DNA of 64,000 bases from Hexactinellida sp. DTS-2022. Its lineage: Eukaryota > Porifera > Hexactinellida. This document shows positions 1 through 11,234 of the stretch, one piece after another. How positions within the stretch are numbered: position 1 is the stretch's first letter; every line of letters begins with the position of its first letter. The translations under genes were made by a program, and so were the position numbers. The notes below the pieces were generated by a model. That model saw only the letters and a list, made by a program, of their open reading frames with translations, made no database searches and was not told the origin of the DNA. The stretch is taken from NCBI GenBank assembly GCA_028753945.1, contig JAPNXP010000016.1, positions 1,116,001 through 1,180,000 on the forward strand. Reading direction: 5' to 3'.

Positions 1-2
1 CA

Positions 3-690
3 GATCAAACTGCCGAGTCCGTGTGTAAAGGTTTGCTCCAAGGTTGGATACACGGACATGGCCCTCCTAGGATCATGTTAAGCGATCAGGGCCCGAGTGT
101 CGATGGGAAGTTAGTTAGGGAAATGCTCGGCGGATTGGGAATTGAAAAACGTCGCAGCTCTCTCTACCAGTCTGGGGCGATGGCCAGGCGGAGAAAGGAG
201 TTCAAACCGAAAAACAGGTCATGCGCTGCCTTCTTGAAGAAAGAAGCATTTGAGAAATATAATTATCCTTCAATCCTACAGGAGATCAGCTACAACCTCA
301 ATTGATCCCAAGTGCCAGTACAGGATACCTGCCTACATTGTAATGTACGGAGTGACACCTACGTCGTTATCTATGACCTGCTTACCGCGTTCAAATTGTG
401 GGGGTGATAAGGTAACTACTCAAGAATGGTTGGAGGAAGTTACCAACGCACGAGGCGTGGTAAATAGTAAGGTTAACTCCAATCTTAGTGATTCGCGATA
501 AAATTCTTCTAAAAATTAACCTACGTCAGATGGGCTTGAACCCTGTTTTCGTGGGCCTTATACGGTCACCGAGCGAATGTGTGTTAACGTGAGAGTCCAG
601 ATCAATGAAAGGAACTAAAAAGTTGTTCACTTAAAAAAGTGTAGGCTTTTTCACCCTCAGCCTGATATGTATATCCCATTTCAACCAACA
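3..690 (+). pseudogene. Ty3/gypsy integrase C-terminal remnant
   Basis: This is the 3' end of a retrotransposon pol gene. In the first frame the integrase core is recognisable, with the SDQG motif near base 80 and the LGIEK stretch near base 140. The reading frame moves near base 175, where the DGQAEK-like motif continues in another frame. It moves again around 240-260, after which the C-terminal integrase segment (IPAYIVMYG) continues to about 501. A degenerate tail resembling the GPYTV and VVHL segments of gypsy integrases runs to about 690. The integrase of such elements inserts the cDNA copy. At least three frame breaks make this copy non-coding. A purine-rich stretch near 880-890 followed by TGTTGTG could be the polypurine tract and LTR start, but I cannot delimit an LTR. 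Confidence 0.75.
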
Positions 691-700
691 CGCGAGATTC

Positions 701-1120
701 GACCATCATTCAGTACCCGAGAAGAGGTTACAAGTGAGGCGAAACAGAAATAGTACCGGAAAGTGAGAACGAGGAATCGCCCGGACAGGTAACTATGCAG
801 ACGGTTCCCCTGAGGAGATCTGATAGGGATAGGAGGCCTCCTCTCAGGTATAGAGACGAAGACAGTTTTATTGTTCGCAGGGGAAGTGATGTTGTGTAGT
901 TCTTACTACCTGACTTAGACCACCCAACTACATAGTAACTAATTAATCCTTTGTTAACCAGTTAGTATATTTAGCTACTCTTATGTTATTCTTACCAATT
1001 GTAGTATTACTTCCGATCAAACTTCTTAGTAATTTCATTGTTAACTATAATAACGATCTCGCACTATTAAAACACAAGGCTGTATATATGTGTGTGTGTG
1101 TATACATATGTACATATATA
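701..1120. other. Possible gypsy LTR and unassigned AT-rich DNA
   Basis: This follows the gypsy remnant. It may hold the LTR beginning near 890, but no second LTR is in the window to compare. It ends in a short (TG)n/(TA)n tract at 1080-1125. No coding signal was seen. Confidence 0.3.
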
Positions 1121-1805
1121 TACTAGAGCGCTTCGCTTGTTAGTTCACTTCGCGGCAGAACACAACCACACACCAACCGCTTTGCGGTTGGTGTGTGGTT
1201 TACATACATCTAACATTTATTATATAGCTTAAATAGGCCTAGAATAGTCAAATTTAACAATGTGAAATTGTAATGATTAACGTTAATTTGTAATCAATGA
1301 TAATCTGGTTTCACCAACTAGCCCGCATCATTAATATACATGTTCTATTAAATTTTCAGATTTTTATCTCTTAGAGCAGTGGTGTCAAACCTTGATAATT
1401 CACCGGCCAATTTCGGATTTTTCAATCCTTAGACGGGCCACAGGGTCAATTAATTTACTTTTAAGAATTTTTATTCTTGTATTACGATTAGTACTATAGT
1501 TAATTACTTTAGTATAATAGAATAATGTCATAAAGAGGGAATATTCAAATAATCATCTTCTTTAAAATTATTGTATTAGTATTTATAATGCACAGTCTTA
1601 TTGTTAAGATGTTTATATGGTTTGATGACATTGATGTTAATTTTAATTATTAAAGTTAGTAATTTTGATCACTAGATTTGTTTCTAAACCTCAACTTGTT
1701 GTCTGGTGCCAAAAGCACCCCTTTATGCCAAAATTCATATTTCGAAACCGCCCAGTTTCTTTAATCAACTCGAAAAATACAAACAAATATATATATATAT
1801 ACATA
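1121..1805 (+). repeat. Dispersed repeat R1, copy 1, with terminal hairpin
   Basis: A perfect 17-bp inverted repeat at 1164-1180/1184-1200 (loop TTT) sits near one end and a (TA)n tract at the other. The same sequence recurs inverted at 8045-8510 and direct at 30960-31390. Shared blocks include the hairpin, the segment around 1300-1376, and the CCTCAACTTGTTG block at 1690. Copy 1 carries an extra ~290 bp (1377-1664) that begins CAGTGGTGTCAAAC and contains GGGCCAC. This looks like a hAT-type terminus, but its right end is not clear. Confidence 0.75.
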
Positions 1806-1817
1806 TATGGTAGAAAG

Positions 1818-1988
1818 CAGGCAATATTTTCTTCGCGCATCGATTAAGTTTGTGCTCACTCACACGCGCCTAAAATACTCGATTTGTATCACCTCTACGG
1901 GAGCATCTCTCAATCTTTGCGCGGCTATACAAGTTCCCATTCCATATCGCGCCTGCAGGTGCTTTGCGCAACCCTGCATGAAAGCCTG
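1818..1988. mobile_element. hAT-like MITE with perfect 8-bp TSD GTAGAAAG
   Basis: The element begins CAGGCAATATTTT and ends GCATGAAAGCCTG. It is flanked by GTAGAAAG at 1810-1817 and 1989-1996. The repeat copy at about 5588 shows the uninterrupted site. Internal GCGCCT motifs tie it to the family at 2175, 21120, 45062 and 59003. No coding capacity. Confidence 0.85.
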
Positions 1989-2125
1989 GTAGAAAGGGAT
2001 GTATATAGCATCCTCTACCATTTTCCATGGTAGAAAGGGTGGGGAGTAAGGCCGCACAGCGGCCGTTAACTTGAGGTGCGTAGCACCGATCCGTCGCAAA
2101 GCGACCGAGACCGAAGGGTTCGTGT
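1989..2125. repeat. R2 3' module with three consecutive small hairpins, copy 1
   Basis: Three GC-rich hairpins follow each other: GGCCGCACAGCGGCC, GGTGCGTAGCACC and CGTCGCAAAGCGACCG. The module recurs at 5650-5717, 9901-9968 and 56671-56777. Confidence 0.8.
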
Positions 2126-2174
2126 TTTCAGCAAATTATTATTACTTCTGCTCAATATTTTAATAGTGGAAACT

Positions 2175-2387
2175 CAGGCTTTCATCCATGCAAAAATTAT
2201 CCCGCTCCTAGATTTTGTTAGAGCTCGTTCAGTTTTAATTTTGTACGCCTAGATTAGTCATCTTGTATTCAGTCTATGAGAGCATCTCTCGATATTGTAG
2301 GCCTAGAATCGATTTTTGTACGCCTAGATAAAATCCTGCCAAATTACGCTCCTTCAGGCGTGCCCAGCACGCCTAGATAACACCCTG
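2175..2387. mobile_element. MITE of the GCGCCTAGA family
   Basis: It opens CAGGCTTTCATCC and closes with the inverted counterpart ending TAACACCCTG. Internal 'cgcctaga' motifs match the elements at 1818, 21120, 45062 and 59003. The flanking octamers do not match, so the exact ends are less certain than for the siblings. Confidence 0.65.
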
Positions 2388-2426
2388 TAGTGTAGACACT
2401 ATCCAATGAGTACCTTTTTTAAATCT

Positions 2427-3286
2427 CTACTAGCCAAGTGACCCGTCGCCTTGCGACGAATTAGTCGGCAAAACAGTTGGGATGCGACCCCCAATTATAG
2501 CCTCTTACAATGCTACGGCCTACGGGTTGCAGCTTAGCTGTTAAATACTTCCCGATATACAATATTAGTCGTATTGAGCCATTCCCGAGCTTCCTAACCA
2601 AACTGTATGACACTCTTCCCTGCATATCCCTTCCTCTATGCTTCTGCCATCAGCGGTAGTGTTTAGGCTTCCTGGTTTATGACGAAGGATTGTCTCGAGT
2701 CACCAACGCGGGATCCAACAACGTTAATGTAAGCCCCTCGAAGGACAACCATGCATTTTGGAATCTGCATTCGTTTTGCTTGGGGACTTATTACATTGCA
2801 GGATTCAGGGTTGTTATCAATCCGGTCGGCAACGGTGTGTGGTGAACTGTCTGACTGGATTACGTTGCATGATGTAGTAAATGATTAAGTAAATTTAACA
2901 AATTGATTAATTTTAGGCACCGCAATTGGTAGTACACAATAGGATTAATATCCCAGTTAGCAGTATCCAATAGGATTCGTATCCCAGTTGGCAGAAGCAA
3001 ATAAGATTAGTATCCCAGTTGACAGTGGCCACTAAGATTACTATCCCAGTTAGCAGTAGCCAATAAGATTAGACCTTTAACAATAGGCTTATATATATGC
3101 ACATTAGTACGTAAACACAAAATGCTGTGTAATTCTGGAACTAACACCTATTTGTGGAACCCAGTATATTTACCGAGGTCTCCCTTCGAAGAGCTTTCAA
3201 TTGATATTTACTTCGTCAGGATCGGATAATGTAGCAAAGAGTTACAGGGGCGGACGGACGGACCAAGCTTTCTTAATAATATAGAT
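2427..3286. repeat. Dispersed repeat ending in GGACGGACGGAC
   Basis: It begins near CTAGCCAAGTGACCCGTCGC and ends CTTAATAATATAGAT after a GGACGGACGGAC run. The ATCTATTATTAA-type end also occurs at the start of repeat R2 (5385). The class (SINE, RTE-like or DNA) cannot be decided. It contains the minisatellite at 2922-3073. Confidence 0.5.
2922..3073. repeat. 31-bp minisatellite, about 4.5 units
   Basis: Units have the core ATCCCAGTTAGCAGT followed by CAATAAGATTAGT-like sequence. Period is 31 bp and units diverge by a few bases. Confidence 0.85.
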
Positions 3287-4195
3287 AATGTATATGTTTA
3301 TTGTAATTTTATATAATTCTAATATCTTTAGATGTATTTCATATCCCTCTCTCGAAAACCATCACCTTTGGAATGCTATTAATCCATCACATCCTGATTA
3401 CCCTCAAATCGCTAAGAATATTATGTATTGCTCCAGGTTAGTAATTATACATTTAGTGTAATTTGTCAAATTCGAATATTTATTTGAACTTGTATATTCT
3501 AGTATATTTCGGCCTTTTACTTTACCAACAACAGTGTAGTAGGCAGTTTTAATCACTGCCAGGTGCTTTTCCTCGCATCGCTTGCCCTGCCTAGACCGTT
3601 GTTGATTCAACATTTCGTAGCCAGTATTTTTTTAAATTTTAAAAATTTTCAGGAATTAAAAATTTTTGTTCCAAATCTAAACAATGTTATATTAAACATT
3701 TACTATATGTTTCTTTATATCATTTGATGCAGAAAATAAAATCTGCTAATAACAGTTACCGATTTTTCATATTTGACCTATTTCTCCCGAATAAATGGCG
3801 TCAAACTTGTCGCCAACAACCTTGACTCTGACTAATTATATTCAATAAAAATTCAGTGGTGATATATTATTTTTTAATTTTGAGTTCCCTACTTACTCGT
3901 AAATAAGTCTCTCGTGCCGTTTTGTTTCGCTGCCAAAATTTAACTTCATTTTTTTCAAATCCAGAAAATCATCCAAGTTTTGAAGTGATTGAAATGGTTC
4001 TCAGCGATAGTGAACGACCGGACCGGGAACGGTACTAGACCCGAATTGAAGCTGTTCAAATTTTCCTCATATTATAGACAATGAGTTCCCTATTAGGGCT
4101 TTACCGCGCCCCCGGGATGTTTACCTGGCTCTGGGCGGGGTGAGTGAGAATTTGGATTTAACTACTTTATATACATTGTATGATACCCCTGGGCT
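3287..4195. other. Gene-free AT-rich DNA
   Basis: Short open stretches only. I see no motif, splice pattern or inverted repeat that supports a gene or a bounded element. Confidence 0.5.
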
Positions 4196-4342
4196 TCATT
4201 TAGGGGATGGCGAGGGATGGCTCTCGCCATCCCATCGTAATAACTCGCCATCCCTTGCACCCCCTACCTTACTGCGTGCTTCGCGGACGGTCATATCCTC
4301 GCCATCCCTTATTCCTGAAAACCATAATTTTTCCATCCCTTA
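4196..4342. repeat. Repeated TCGCCATCCCT motif with hairpin
   Basis: GATGGCGAGGGATGGC is followed after a few bases by GCCATCCC, and the motif CGCCATCCCT recurs several times up to 4340. It lies directly outside the left end of the long-TIR element. Confidence 0.6.
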
Positions 4343-5030
4343 TAGTCAGGTCGCTTAACATCGATTTCGGGAAACGCTGGACAAAAGCACCAAATTTTTT
4401 ATACGTAATCTTTATGACCCTGGCATCAAATTTTTCCGCGGCCCCACGACGAACGGATACATTTTCGATGTTATCTTGGACTTTTAAAATTGCGGCTCTC
4501 TACTAAATCGCCGGTATTACCCCGAACGGCAACTTTCCAAAATCAACTCTGGTCTACTTTTAAGGATCAGATTCGTTGTCCACATGAAATTCCCCGTCGT
4601 TTAAGGGGTCACTTGCCCATAGTTTATCCCTAGCAACGCAATAATATCTCAGGAATGTGACAACATTCCTTTCTCAAAATTTGTCCTAAACCTATCTAGT
4701 GACCCCTTGTTCGACTCCCAATAGCTATCTGAGGAAACAAGAAATGGTACGTATTAACTGAGGTACGTCTTATCTGTACACATAATCCACAAGTCGAAAT
4801 ACTGACTTATTTGATGGTATAAATACGATGTAGGGTATTCAAGTCTTTAACATACTTAATACTTAACGATGAGATTTAACTATTTAGTTTTAACCTACTC
4901 ACTAAAACAATTCTGCTACAGTATTAGTTTTCTAGAGTACGTCTAACCGATTTAAAATACAAGTATATTTATTTCTTGGGAATAGAAATTGGTACGTCTT
5001 ATCAGAGGTACGTCATATCTGAGTACGCAG

Positions 5031-5151
5031 GGTTTCATACAGGGGGTTGTAGGGGGGGCATTCCTCCCCCCCTGCTCCTTCTAGTGCCCCCCTTGATAAT
5101 TTACATAACCCAGATTTCCACCCTTGTATGCAAATCCTGTATGAAACACTG
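5031..5151. mobile_element. Short hAT-like MITE
   Basis: Its ends CAGGGTTTCATACAGG and CCTGTATGAAACACTG are inverted repeats. They surround a C/G-rich core. The flanks share only GTACG, so an intact 8-bp duplication is not shown. Confidence 0.55.
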
Positions 5152-5384
5152 GTACGTATTAACCGAATCATTTATAGTGGATCAGATAGGAGGAAAAATC
5201 GGCTAATAGAGTAAGTAGTATCCGAAAGTACGTCTTAATACTCTTAACCCTACTTCATGCAGCTGCAGGAACAGTCAATTTGCTATCGATGATTTCGTGA
5301 GTGTGTAATTTGTCGGGACCTAGCAGCAATATTTCTAAAACTCTGTTAAGTTAACTAAAAGATTTTAGAGCTTAAGTCCAGTAT

Positions 5385-5728
5385 ATCTATTATTAAAACT
5401 CGATTGTTATTTGTTTGTTTGTGTGTTTGTCGGGATTGTATTTAGGGAATCGAAACCGTATTTCTAATTAAGATATAAACTAACTTCCAGATGTTATAAT
5501 AGGTAAACAAATTAATTAAAATTCAAAATCAACCTATAAGTTAGCTTCCAACGGGTATTATTAGTAAACAAGTTAAAACTATGGAAAATGGTAGAAATGC
5601 TTGTTATAACATCCACTACCATTTCCATGGTAAAAAGTATGAGGAGTAAGTCCGCATAGCGGCCGTTAACTTGAGGTGTGTAGCACAGATCCGTCACAAA
5701 GCGACCGAGACCGAAGGGCACGTCACCA
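5385..5728. repeat. Dispersed repeat R2, copy 2 (with triple hairpin)
   Basis: Begins ATCTATTATTAAAACTCG and a GTTTGTTTGTGTGTTT run. It has two diverged internal repeats around TAACTTCCA/TTAGCTTCCA. It ends in the three-hairpin module at 5650-5717. Matching copy at 9502-9985. Part of the 3' module is also present at 1989-2125. Confidence 0.7.
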
Positions 5729-5761
5729 TTATGTGTTAAGTGTCCAGAATGTTTCTAGATA

Positions 5762-6267
5762 CACTCAGTTCTCTCTAAACGTCCACTTCTCTATTTGCCC
5801 ACCTTAATTAGTTTCGATGTTATTTAAGCTAACGTCCACATGGGCCCCCTAACTACAGATGGACTAGTAATTACCAGATTTTATTACGTATTACTTACGT
5901 ACAGTTCATACTCCCTAATAGTTTATATTGACTCTATATATTCTCGATTATATTTGCTTGTACTAATATACTTTAACTATAACGTATGTTAGTATATTAT
6001 GTATATTTGATGTTATTTAAGGCCAGTGGCGGCGCCAGGGGTGGGCCAGGGGGGCCATGGCCCCCCCTATTTTGAGGCTGGCCCCCCTAGAGTAACAAAG
6101 TTGTACAGTGTGGGCCCCCCTGAAATTACCCTGCCCCCCCTCAGCTCCCCTACCTGAAAATCCTGGCTCCGCCTCTGCTTAAGGCTAAATTCTTTAATGG
6201 TCCATGTTCTCTAATAGTCCACCTGGGTCCTTTTACCCACTGGTGGACTATTAGAGAGAATATACTG
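5762..6267. mobile_element. mariner-like MITE (TA target), interrupted
   Basis: TA-flanked ends CACTCAGTTCTCTCTAAACG and the inverted match ending AGAGAGAATATACTG. It encloses the younger hAT-like MITE 6024-6177, so its original length was about 344 bp. Confidence 0.75.
6024..6177. mobile_element. hAT-like MITE, CAGTGGCGGCGCC family, copy 1
   Basis: Ends CAGTGGCGGCGCCAGG and CCTGGCTCCGCCTCTG. The TSD is TTTAAGGC/CTTAAGGC (7 of 8). The core is runs of C. Family members occur at 43170, 14391 and 63027. Confidence 0.85.
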
Positions 6268-6728
6268 TAATGATAACTAAGGAAATTGTCGTAAACAGCA
6301 TCAGATAACGATTTAGAGTGTCACTATGTTTATAACTAGACTCAGATAGCTGTTGGGAGTCGAACAAGGGGTCACTCGATAGGTTTAGGACAAATTTTGA
6401 GAAAGGAATGTTGTCACATTCCTGAGATATTATTGCGTTGCTAGGGATAAACTATGGGCAAGTGACCCCTTAAACGACGGGGAATTTCATGTGGACAACG
6501 AATCTGGTCTTTAAAAGTAGACCAGAGTTGGAAAGTTGCCGTTCGGGGTAATACCGGCGATTTAGTAGAGAGCCGCAATTTTAAAAGTACAAGATAACAT
6601 CGAAAATGTATCCGTTCGTCGTGGGGCCGCGGAAAAATTTGATGCCAGGGTCATAAAGATTACGTATGAAAAATTTGGTGCTTTTGTCCAGTGTTTCGCG
6701 AAATCGATGTTAAGCGACCTGACTATTA

Positions 6729-7555
6729 AGTCAATGTCTAAATAGGAGCCTGTACCCTATCATTATTTAACTGAAATACTCTGCCATCAATCAAAATATT
6801 ATTATTTGGCAAATAGTTTATATCAAATATTTTATCTCAGATTTCCCCTGTTTTTGAATCACAGTTTTTTCTTAACTTAAGAAATTATATTAAGCAACTT
6901 GTATTTATTATATTATTGTTAATATGTTATATAATTTATATAATTTGATAATGGTGCTTTTTAGTAATCTAGTTAGCATTTGTTCTTTCTCAATTCTATA
7001 ATTTTTATTCAATCCTGAGTAAACTTCAACGTCACAGATCGATATTTTTGATTCATTATTTTTATCAACCCTGAATTACAAGGATTGTCCCATATAAACA
7101 GCACTAGTTATCATAAAATTAGTTAAACTAATTAAACTTAATTAAACTAAATTACTATCAAAGGTTTCATTGTACTTTTTGAGTTTTATGCTCCGTTCCC
7201 ACCTTTCTGGTATGTTGTCTTTGCCTGTATCGAAAAATTCCCATTTTCCCACAAATCTACACCTCCCTCAAGGTACTAAACTACTTAAATATTCCTCCCC
7301 GTTGACGCTTTTTCTCTCCTAACAGTCAGTAGTCACTTGGGACTAGTTCTGGACTATAAGTAGATTGCGGAAATTTTTTACACTCACTCCTAATGACATT
7401 TACTGGCGATCAGATCGATATTCCCCCGAGTCCCGTGGAATATGGACGGCTCGAGTGTTCGCAGTCTTCAGCCGTACTCCAACCAATTCACAATAGACAC
7501 TGCCTTTGGAAAGACAACAGTCTCCATAAAATTCTCGAGCTTCACGAAGAATCTT
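6729..7555. other. Gene-free AT-rich DNA
   Basis: Nothing recognisable. Short A/T-rich tracts and no open frame with a motif. Confidence 0.5.
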
Positions 7556-7559
7556 GATT

Positions 7560-7908
7560 CGACTTAACTTGCATCCAAATGAATTTAACTGTACATTAAA
7601 ATTGGCGTTTAATTATTAATATACTTAATAATTATTGATAGTAATTAGTTAGATATCATTAATCTCAAAGATTAGACAAATGGATACAAACTTCCAATTT
7701 ATCAATTGGTAATTATACCTCGTAACACCTCTTTCAAATGGGCCTTAACACCTTGAGGTGATACAAAAAAAATATATTTTTACAATTTTTGTGACTTCTA
7801 TATTTCGAATGTGTTGGTTGGCGTTGGGCGAACACCAGCACAGAAAACATGCTGAATCATCAGCTATTATATTCATACTGAAACTAGAATATCTCTGGAA
7901 TGAATGAG
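7560..7908 (+). repeat. RL dispersed repeat, partial copy
   Basis: Matches the interval 53960-54290 and the inverted copy 33690-33990. Shared blocks are 'gttggttggcgttggg', 'acctcttt..aaatggg' and 'aaacttccaatttatcaatt'. Interrupted at its 3' edge by the mariner-like element at 7911. Confidence 0.7.
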
Positions 7909-7910
7909 TA

Positions 7911-8807
7911 CAGTCAACTCCAGTTATAACGAAGTACTCGGGACCGTAGTTTCATTTCGTTATAAGCGGAGTTTGTTATAACCGGAGTTCGTTATAAGCG
8001 GAGTTCGATCTTAAATTAGTTCATTACAAGTTAAATTAAAACACAAACCTATGTGTACTTATATATATATATTTGTTTGTATGTTCCGAGTTGATCGAAG
8101 AAACTGGACGGTTTCCAAATGTGATTTTTGGCATATAGGGGTAACTTTTGGCACCCGCCAACAAGTTGAGGTTTCCACTTAAAATTTCTCACACCTCGAC
8201 AAGTTATGACGTCATTGTCACATTTCGAGAACCTCGAAAATTCACTTAATCGCACTTAATTCGCTCCCTATGAGAGATAAAAATCTGAAAATTTAATAGA
8301 CACGTTGGTCACACCAGAATGCCAATATGCTTACTCATTATCGTATGATGACATAATCACTATAATTTTACATTGTTAAATTTGACTATTTAGGCCTATT
8401 TACGCTTTATAATCAATGTTAGAATTATGTAAACCACAACACCAACCGCGATGCGGTTGGTTTTTGGTTGTGTTCTGCCGCGAAGCGCCCTATCAAGCGA
8501 AGCGCATTAGTTACGAGTCTAATTTCGTTGAATCTGAGTCATTATATACGGATTTCGTTTTAAACGGAGTTCGTTAAGAGCAAAATTCGTTATAACCAGA
8601 GTTCGTTATAGCCGGAGTAAAATAAATAGCTTAGAGGCTATATGGGATTTAAACGACTTCTTTATTACCGGAATTTCGTTATATCCATTTCATTGTAACC
8701 GAAGTTTTAATATTCTAATAAGATTGAAGGATTTCCGGACCATTGACTAAATTCGTTATAAGCAGGTACTTCGTTATATCCGACTTGGTTATAGCTGGAG
8801 TTGACTT
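7911..8807. mobile_element. mariner-like element (TA target) hosting an R1 copy
   Basis: Ends CAGTCAACTCCAGTTATAAC and the inverted GGTTATAGCTGGAGTTGACT lie next to TA dinucleotides. Subterminal motifs 'cgttataa.cggagttcg' are repeated on both sides. The middle 8045-8510 is an inverted R1 repeat. No transposase was seen. Confidence 0.75.
8045..8510 (-). repeat. Dispersed repeat R1, copy 2
   Basis: Inverse orientation to copy 1. It retains the hairpin (about 8438-8472) and the TTGTTGGCGGGTGCCAAAAG-type block. It lacks the ~290-bp insert of copy 1. Confidence 0.75.
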
Positions 8808-9267
8808 TATATGGAAAATTTGAGAATTTGTCGCCTTTCTATAATAATCTGTCATCATCCTTCCAACCTAAGCATTGCAGTAATTGCTTACAAACATAAC
8901 AGCATATCCGGCAGGACTTATTACAAAATACTACTCTTACTGACTTAACAAATATTATACTGGCGACTATCTACAGTGGGGAAAAACAGGTACTTCAGCG
9001 GTAGTAGGTATTAGGTACAAGTTAGAGATATTAAATGTATTGATTACTTATGGGTTACCGACTATCATAGGCGTAGAATTCGGAGGGGCGAGGGGGCACG
9101 CCCCTAGATTTTGATAGAGTCATGGAAAATTCCACCATTTGATTGTCATATCTGGTTACGTGATATTTCTTTGGGAGCTGAATTGGCATAGTTAGATAGT
9201 GAAGGTTGCTTCATATATACTCTACAAATTTCGCTAAATTCTGAGATTTTTACAGAGGAGTGTAAGG

Positions 9268-10430
9268 CAGGGCCGGATTTGGGTTGCGCGGGGCCCGTGG
9301 CATATTTTTCCGCGGGCGCGGGGCCCCTTGATCATATTGCAAACGATTAAAATTGGCTTCCTTTAGCCCACAGAAAACTGATTTTTGGTTGGATCAATCA
9401 TGGAGTGCTAGGGAAAATATTGCCTACTCATAAAATATTTAAGATTAACGAAGTTCCTTTTCCTCCCCATGCCATCAACATTTCACATGTGTGTTAACGA
9501 AATTAAAACTCGATTGTTGTATGTGGGTATGTTTGTCTGGCTTGTATTCATGTGATAGGAGAATAGAAACCGCACTTATAATTGAGATAGAGGCTAGCTT
9601 CCAAATAGTCATATAGGTAAACAAGTATGCTGATTCTAAATTTCGCATTTAGAAATTTCTAATATCAATATTTATTGTTGTTGTTTTTAATAAAGTAAAT
9701 AAATTGCTGAAAATTCAAAATGAACCCAGAGGCTGGCTTCCAGTTGGTGTAATAGGTGAACGAGTGAGTGTGCTGATTCCGATTCTCGCATTAATAAAAT
9801 TCAACATGAATATTTATTGTTGTTGCTGACAAAATATGTAAACAAATCGGTGAAATTCAAAATTATGGAGTCATATAATTATTGGTTTAGGGAGGTGTAA
9901 GGCCGCGTAGCGGCCGTTAACTAGATGTGTGTAGCACCGATCCGTCACAAAGCTACCTAGAAAGAAGGGCTCGTGTTTACGAATAAAGAAATATAGTACA
10001 TCTGAATTTAGTCTGAAATTCAATACGTTTGCAGAGCCGAGGCACCGGATTAGAACCTGTCTGGTAAGGGAGTTTAAGAGCGAGCGTAGCGAGTGATTGA
10101 TTTGGGATCTGGGGGCTTGCCCCCCTATTTTTTTGTAAACTTAATACTTGAATTCTCAGGACAATTAGTAGAATTTGGATTAATTATTAATATTAGTAAA
10201 TAAGACCCTGGTTCATTTAGTCGAAAATCAAAGAATTAGGTCACGTTGGTATGATAGTTGCTTCATTGCGCGGGACAAAGAGACTATATAGTAATACTCA
10301 AACTATGGCACATAAAGTAGATACATCGAATTTGAACATTTTTTGTCTAAAAAAAATCTACCCACCGGAGGGTCCCAAGCGCGGGCCCCCCGGCATATGC
10401 CGCATCTGCCGTATGGTAAATCCGGGCCTG
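9268..10430. mobile_element. hAT-like element with perfect 8-bp TSD GTGTAAGG
   Basis: Ends CAGGGCCGGATTTGGG and TAAATCCGGGCCTG are inverted. GTGTAAGG occurs at 9260-9267 and 10431-10438. An R2 copy (9502-9985) and a GAGCGAGCGTAGCGAGT hairpin with GGGGGCTTGCCCCC (10078-10130) lie inside. No transposase. Confidence 0.85.
9502..9985. repeat. Dispersed repeat R2, copy 3 (with triple hairpin)
   Basis: Begins ATTAAAACTCGATTGTTG. It contains two copies of a ~150-bp internal unit (around 9555 and 9710). It ends in the hairpin module 9901-9968. It sits within the hAT-like element 9268-10430. Confidence 0.7.
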
Positions 10431-10844
10431 GTGTAAGGGATATAATCAATATCGGCAGGAACATTGTGAAATACTTCAGTTATTCACCATTGGCATGCAA
10501 CAGACTTAATGAAATTATAAAGAACTTAGTGTTGGAGATTCTAAGCTTTTGCAGGATTTAGTCACTATATGGAACAGTACATTTTACATGTTAGAGCGGT
10601 TATATGAACATAGAAGGGCGATATGAATGTTTATGCAGACCATGTTGGCATACATAATCTCTTAAATTATCAATGGAAATTTACAGAGGATATATTGAGA
10701 TTATTATTTATTTAACAAGACATGGTAACAATCGATGATTTTCATTGTTTTTTGGTATATTTATAGTCAGATCATTCCTAAGATACCATTCAGATCTATC
10801 ACTTAGATCCTTTTTGTGACATCCCATCGTTCAAATCATTCAAA

Positions 10845-11005
10845 ATATGCAATAATCAAATCATCAATTCATTCAAATCGAATCATTGAGTCGGGGCCAG
10901 CAAATAAAATCAATCAAATAAAATAAAATAAAATCAATCAAATCAAATCAAATAATATCATATCAAATCAATCAAATCAAATCAAATCAATCATTCAAAT
11001 ATACT
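10845..11005. repeat. (TCAAA)n/(ATAAAATC)n low-complexity array
   Basis: Irregular pentamer repeats of AATCAAATC type. A similar array lies at 15068-15260 in the same orientation. Confidence 0.85.
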
Positions 11006-11234
11006 AAGACATTTCGCTTGCTAATAAGTCCATTTGCTCTACAATTTGGGGCTCCTTAGCTATCGAAACGCTCGAGTAAGCAATAATATACAATAAAGGT
11101 TTAAATAATGAAATAGACTATATAGTCTAAATACGATTAATCATAATTGTTTAGTAAGACATTTAGACAAGATATCTAGTTTTCTAAATAAATAATTTCT
11201 ACACTATAGGGTCCAATGGCCATTTACTCTAATT

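Larger units (their letters stand above)
4343..6725. mobile_element. DNA element with ~390-bp terminal inverted repeats, TSD TTA
   Basis: The arms 4343-4733 and 6341-6725 are near-identical inverted copies. Outer ends are TAGTCAGGTCGC and its complement. TTA flanks both ends (4340-4342, 6726-6728). The 1.6 kb between the arms has no recognisable transposase. It holds a GGTACGT-rich stretch (4745-5235), an R2 copy and a nested mariner-like MITE carrying a hAT-like MITE. A 3-bp TSD fits PIF/Harbinger or CACTA-type elements, but the superfamily is inferred from the TSD only. Confidence 0.75.

Noticed and set aside
2427..3286. Helitron
   Set aside because: No TC...CTRR termini with an adjacent 3' hairpin at an AT site could be identified. 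Terminal features fit other repeat classes equally well.
10078..10130. Rho-independent terminator-like hairpins
   Set aside because: Bacterial terminators are not meaningful here. The stems lie inside a hAT-like element of a eukaryotic genome.
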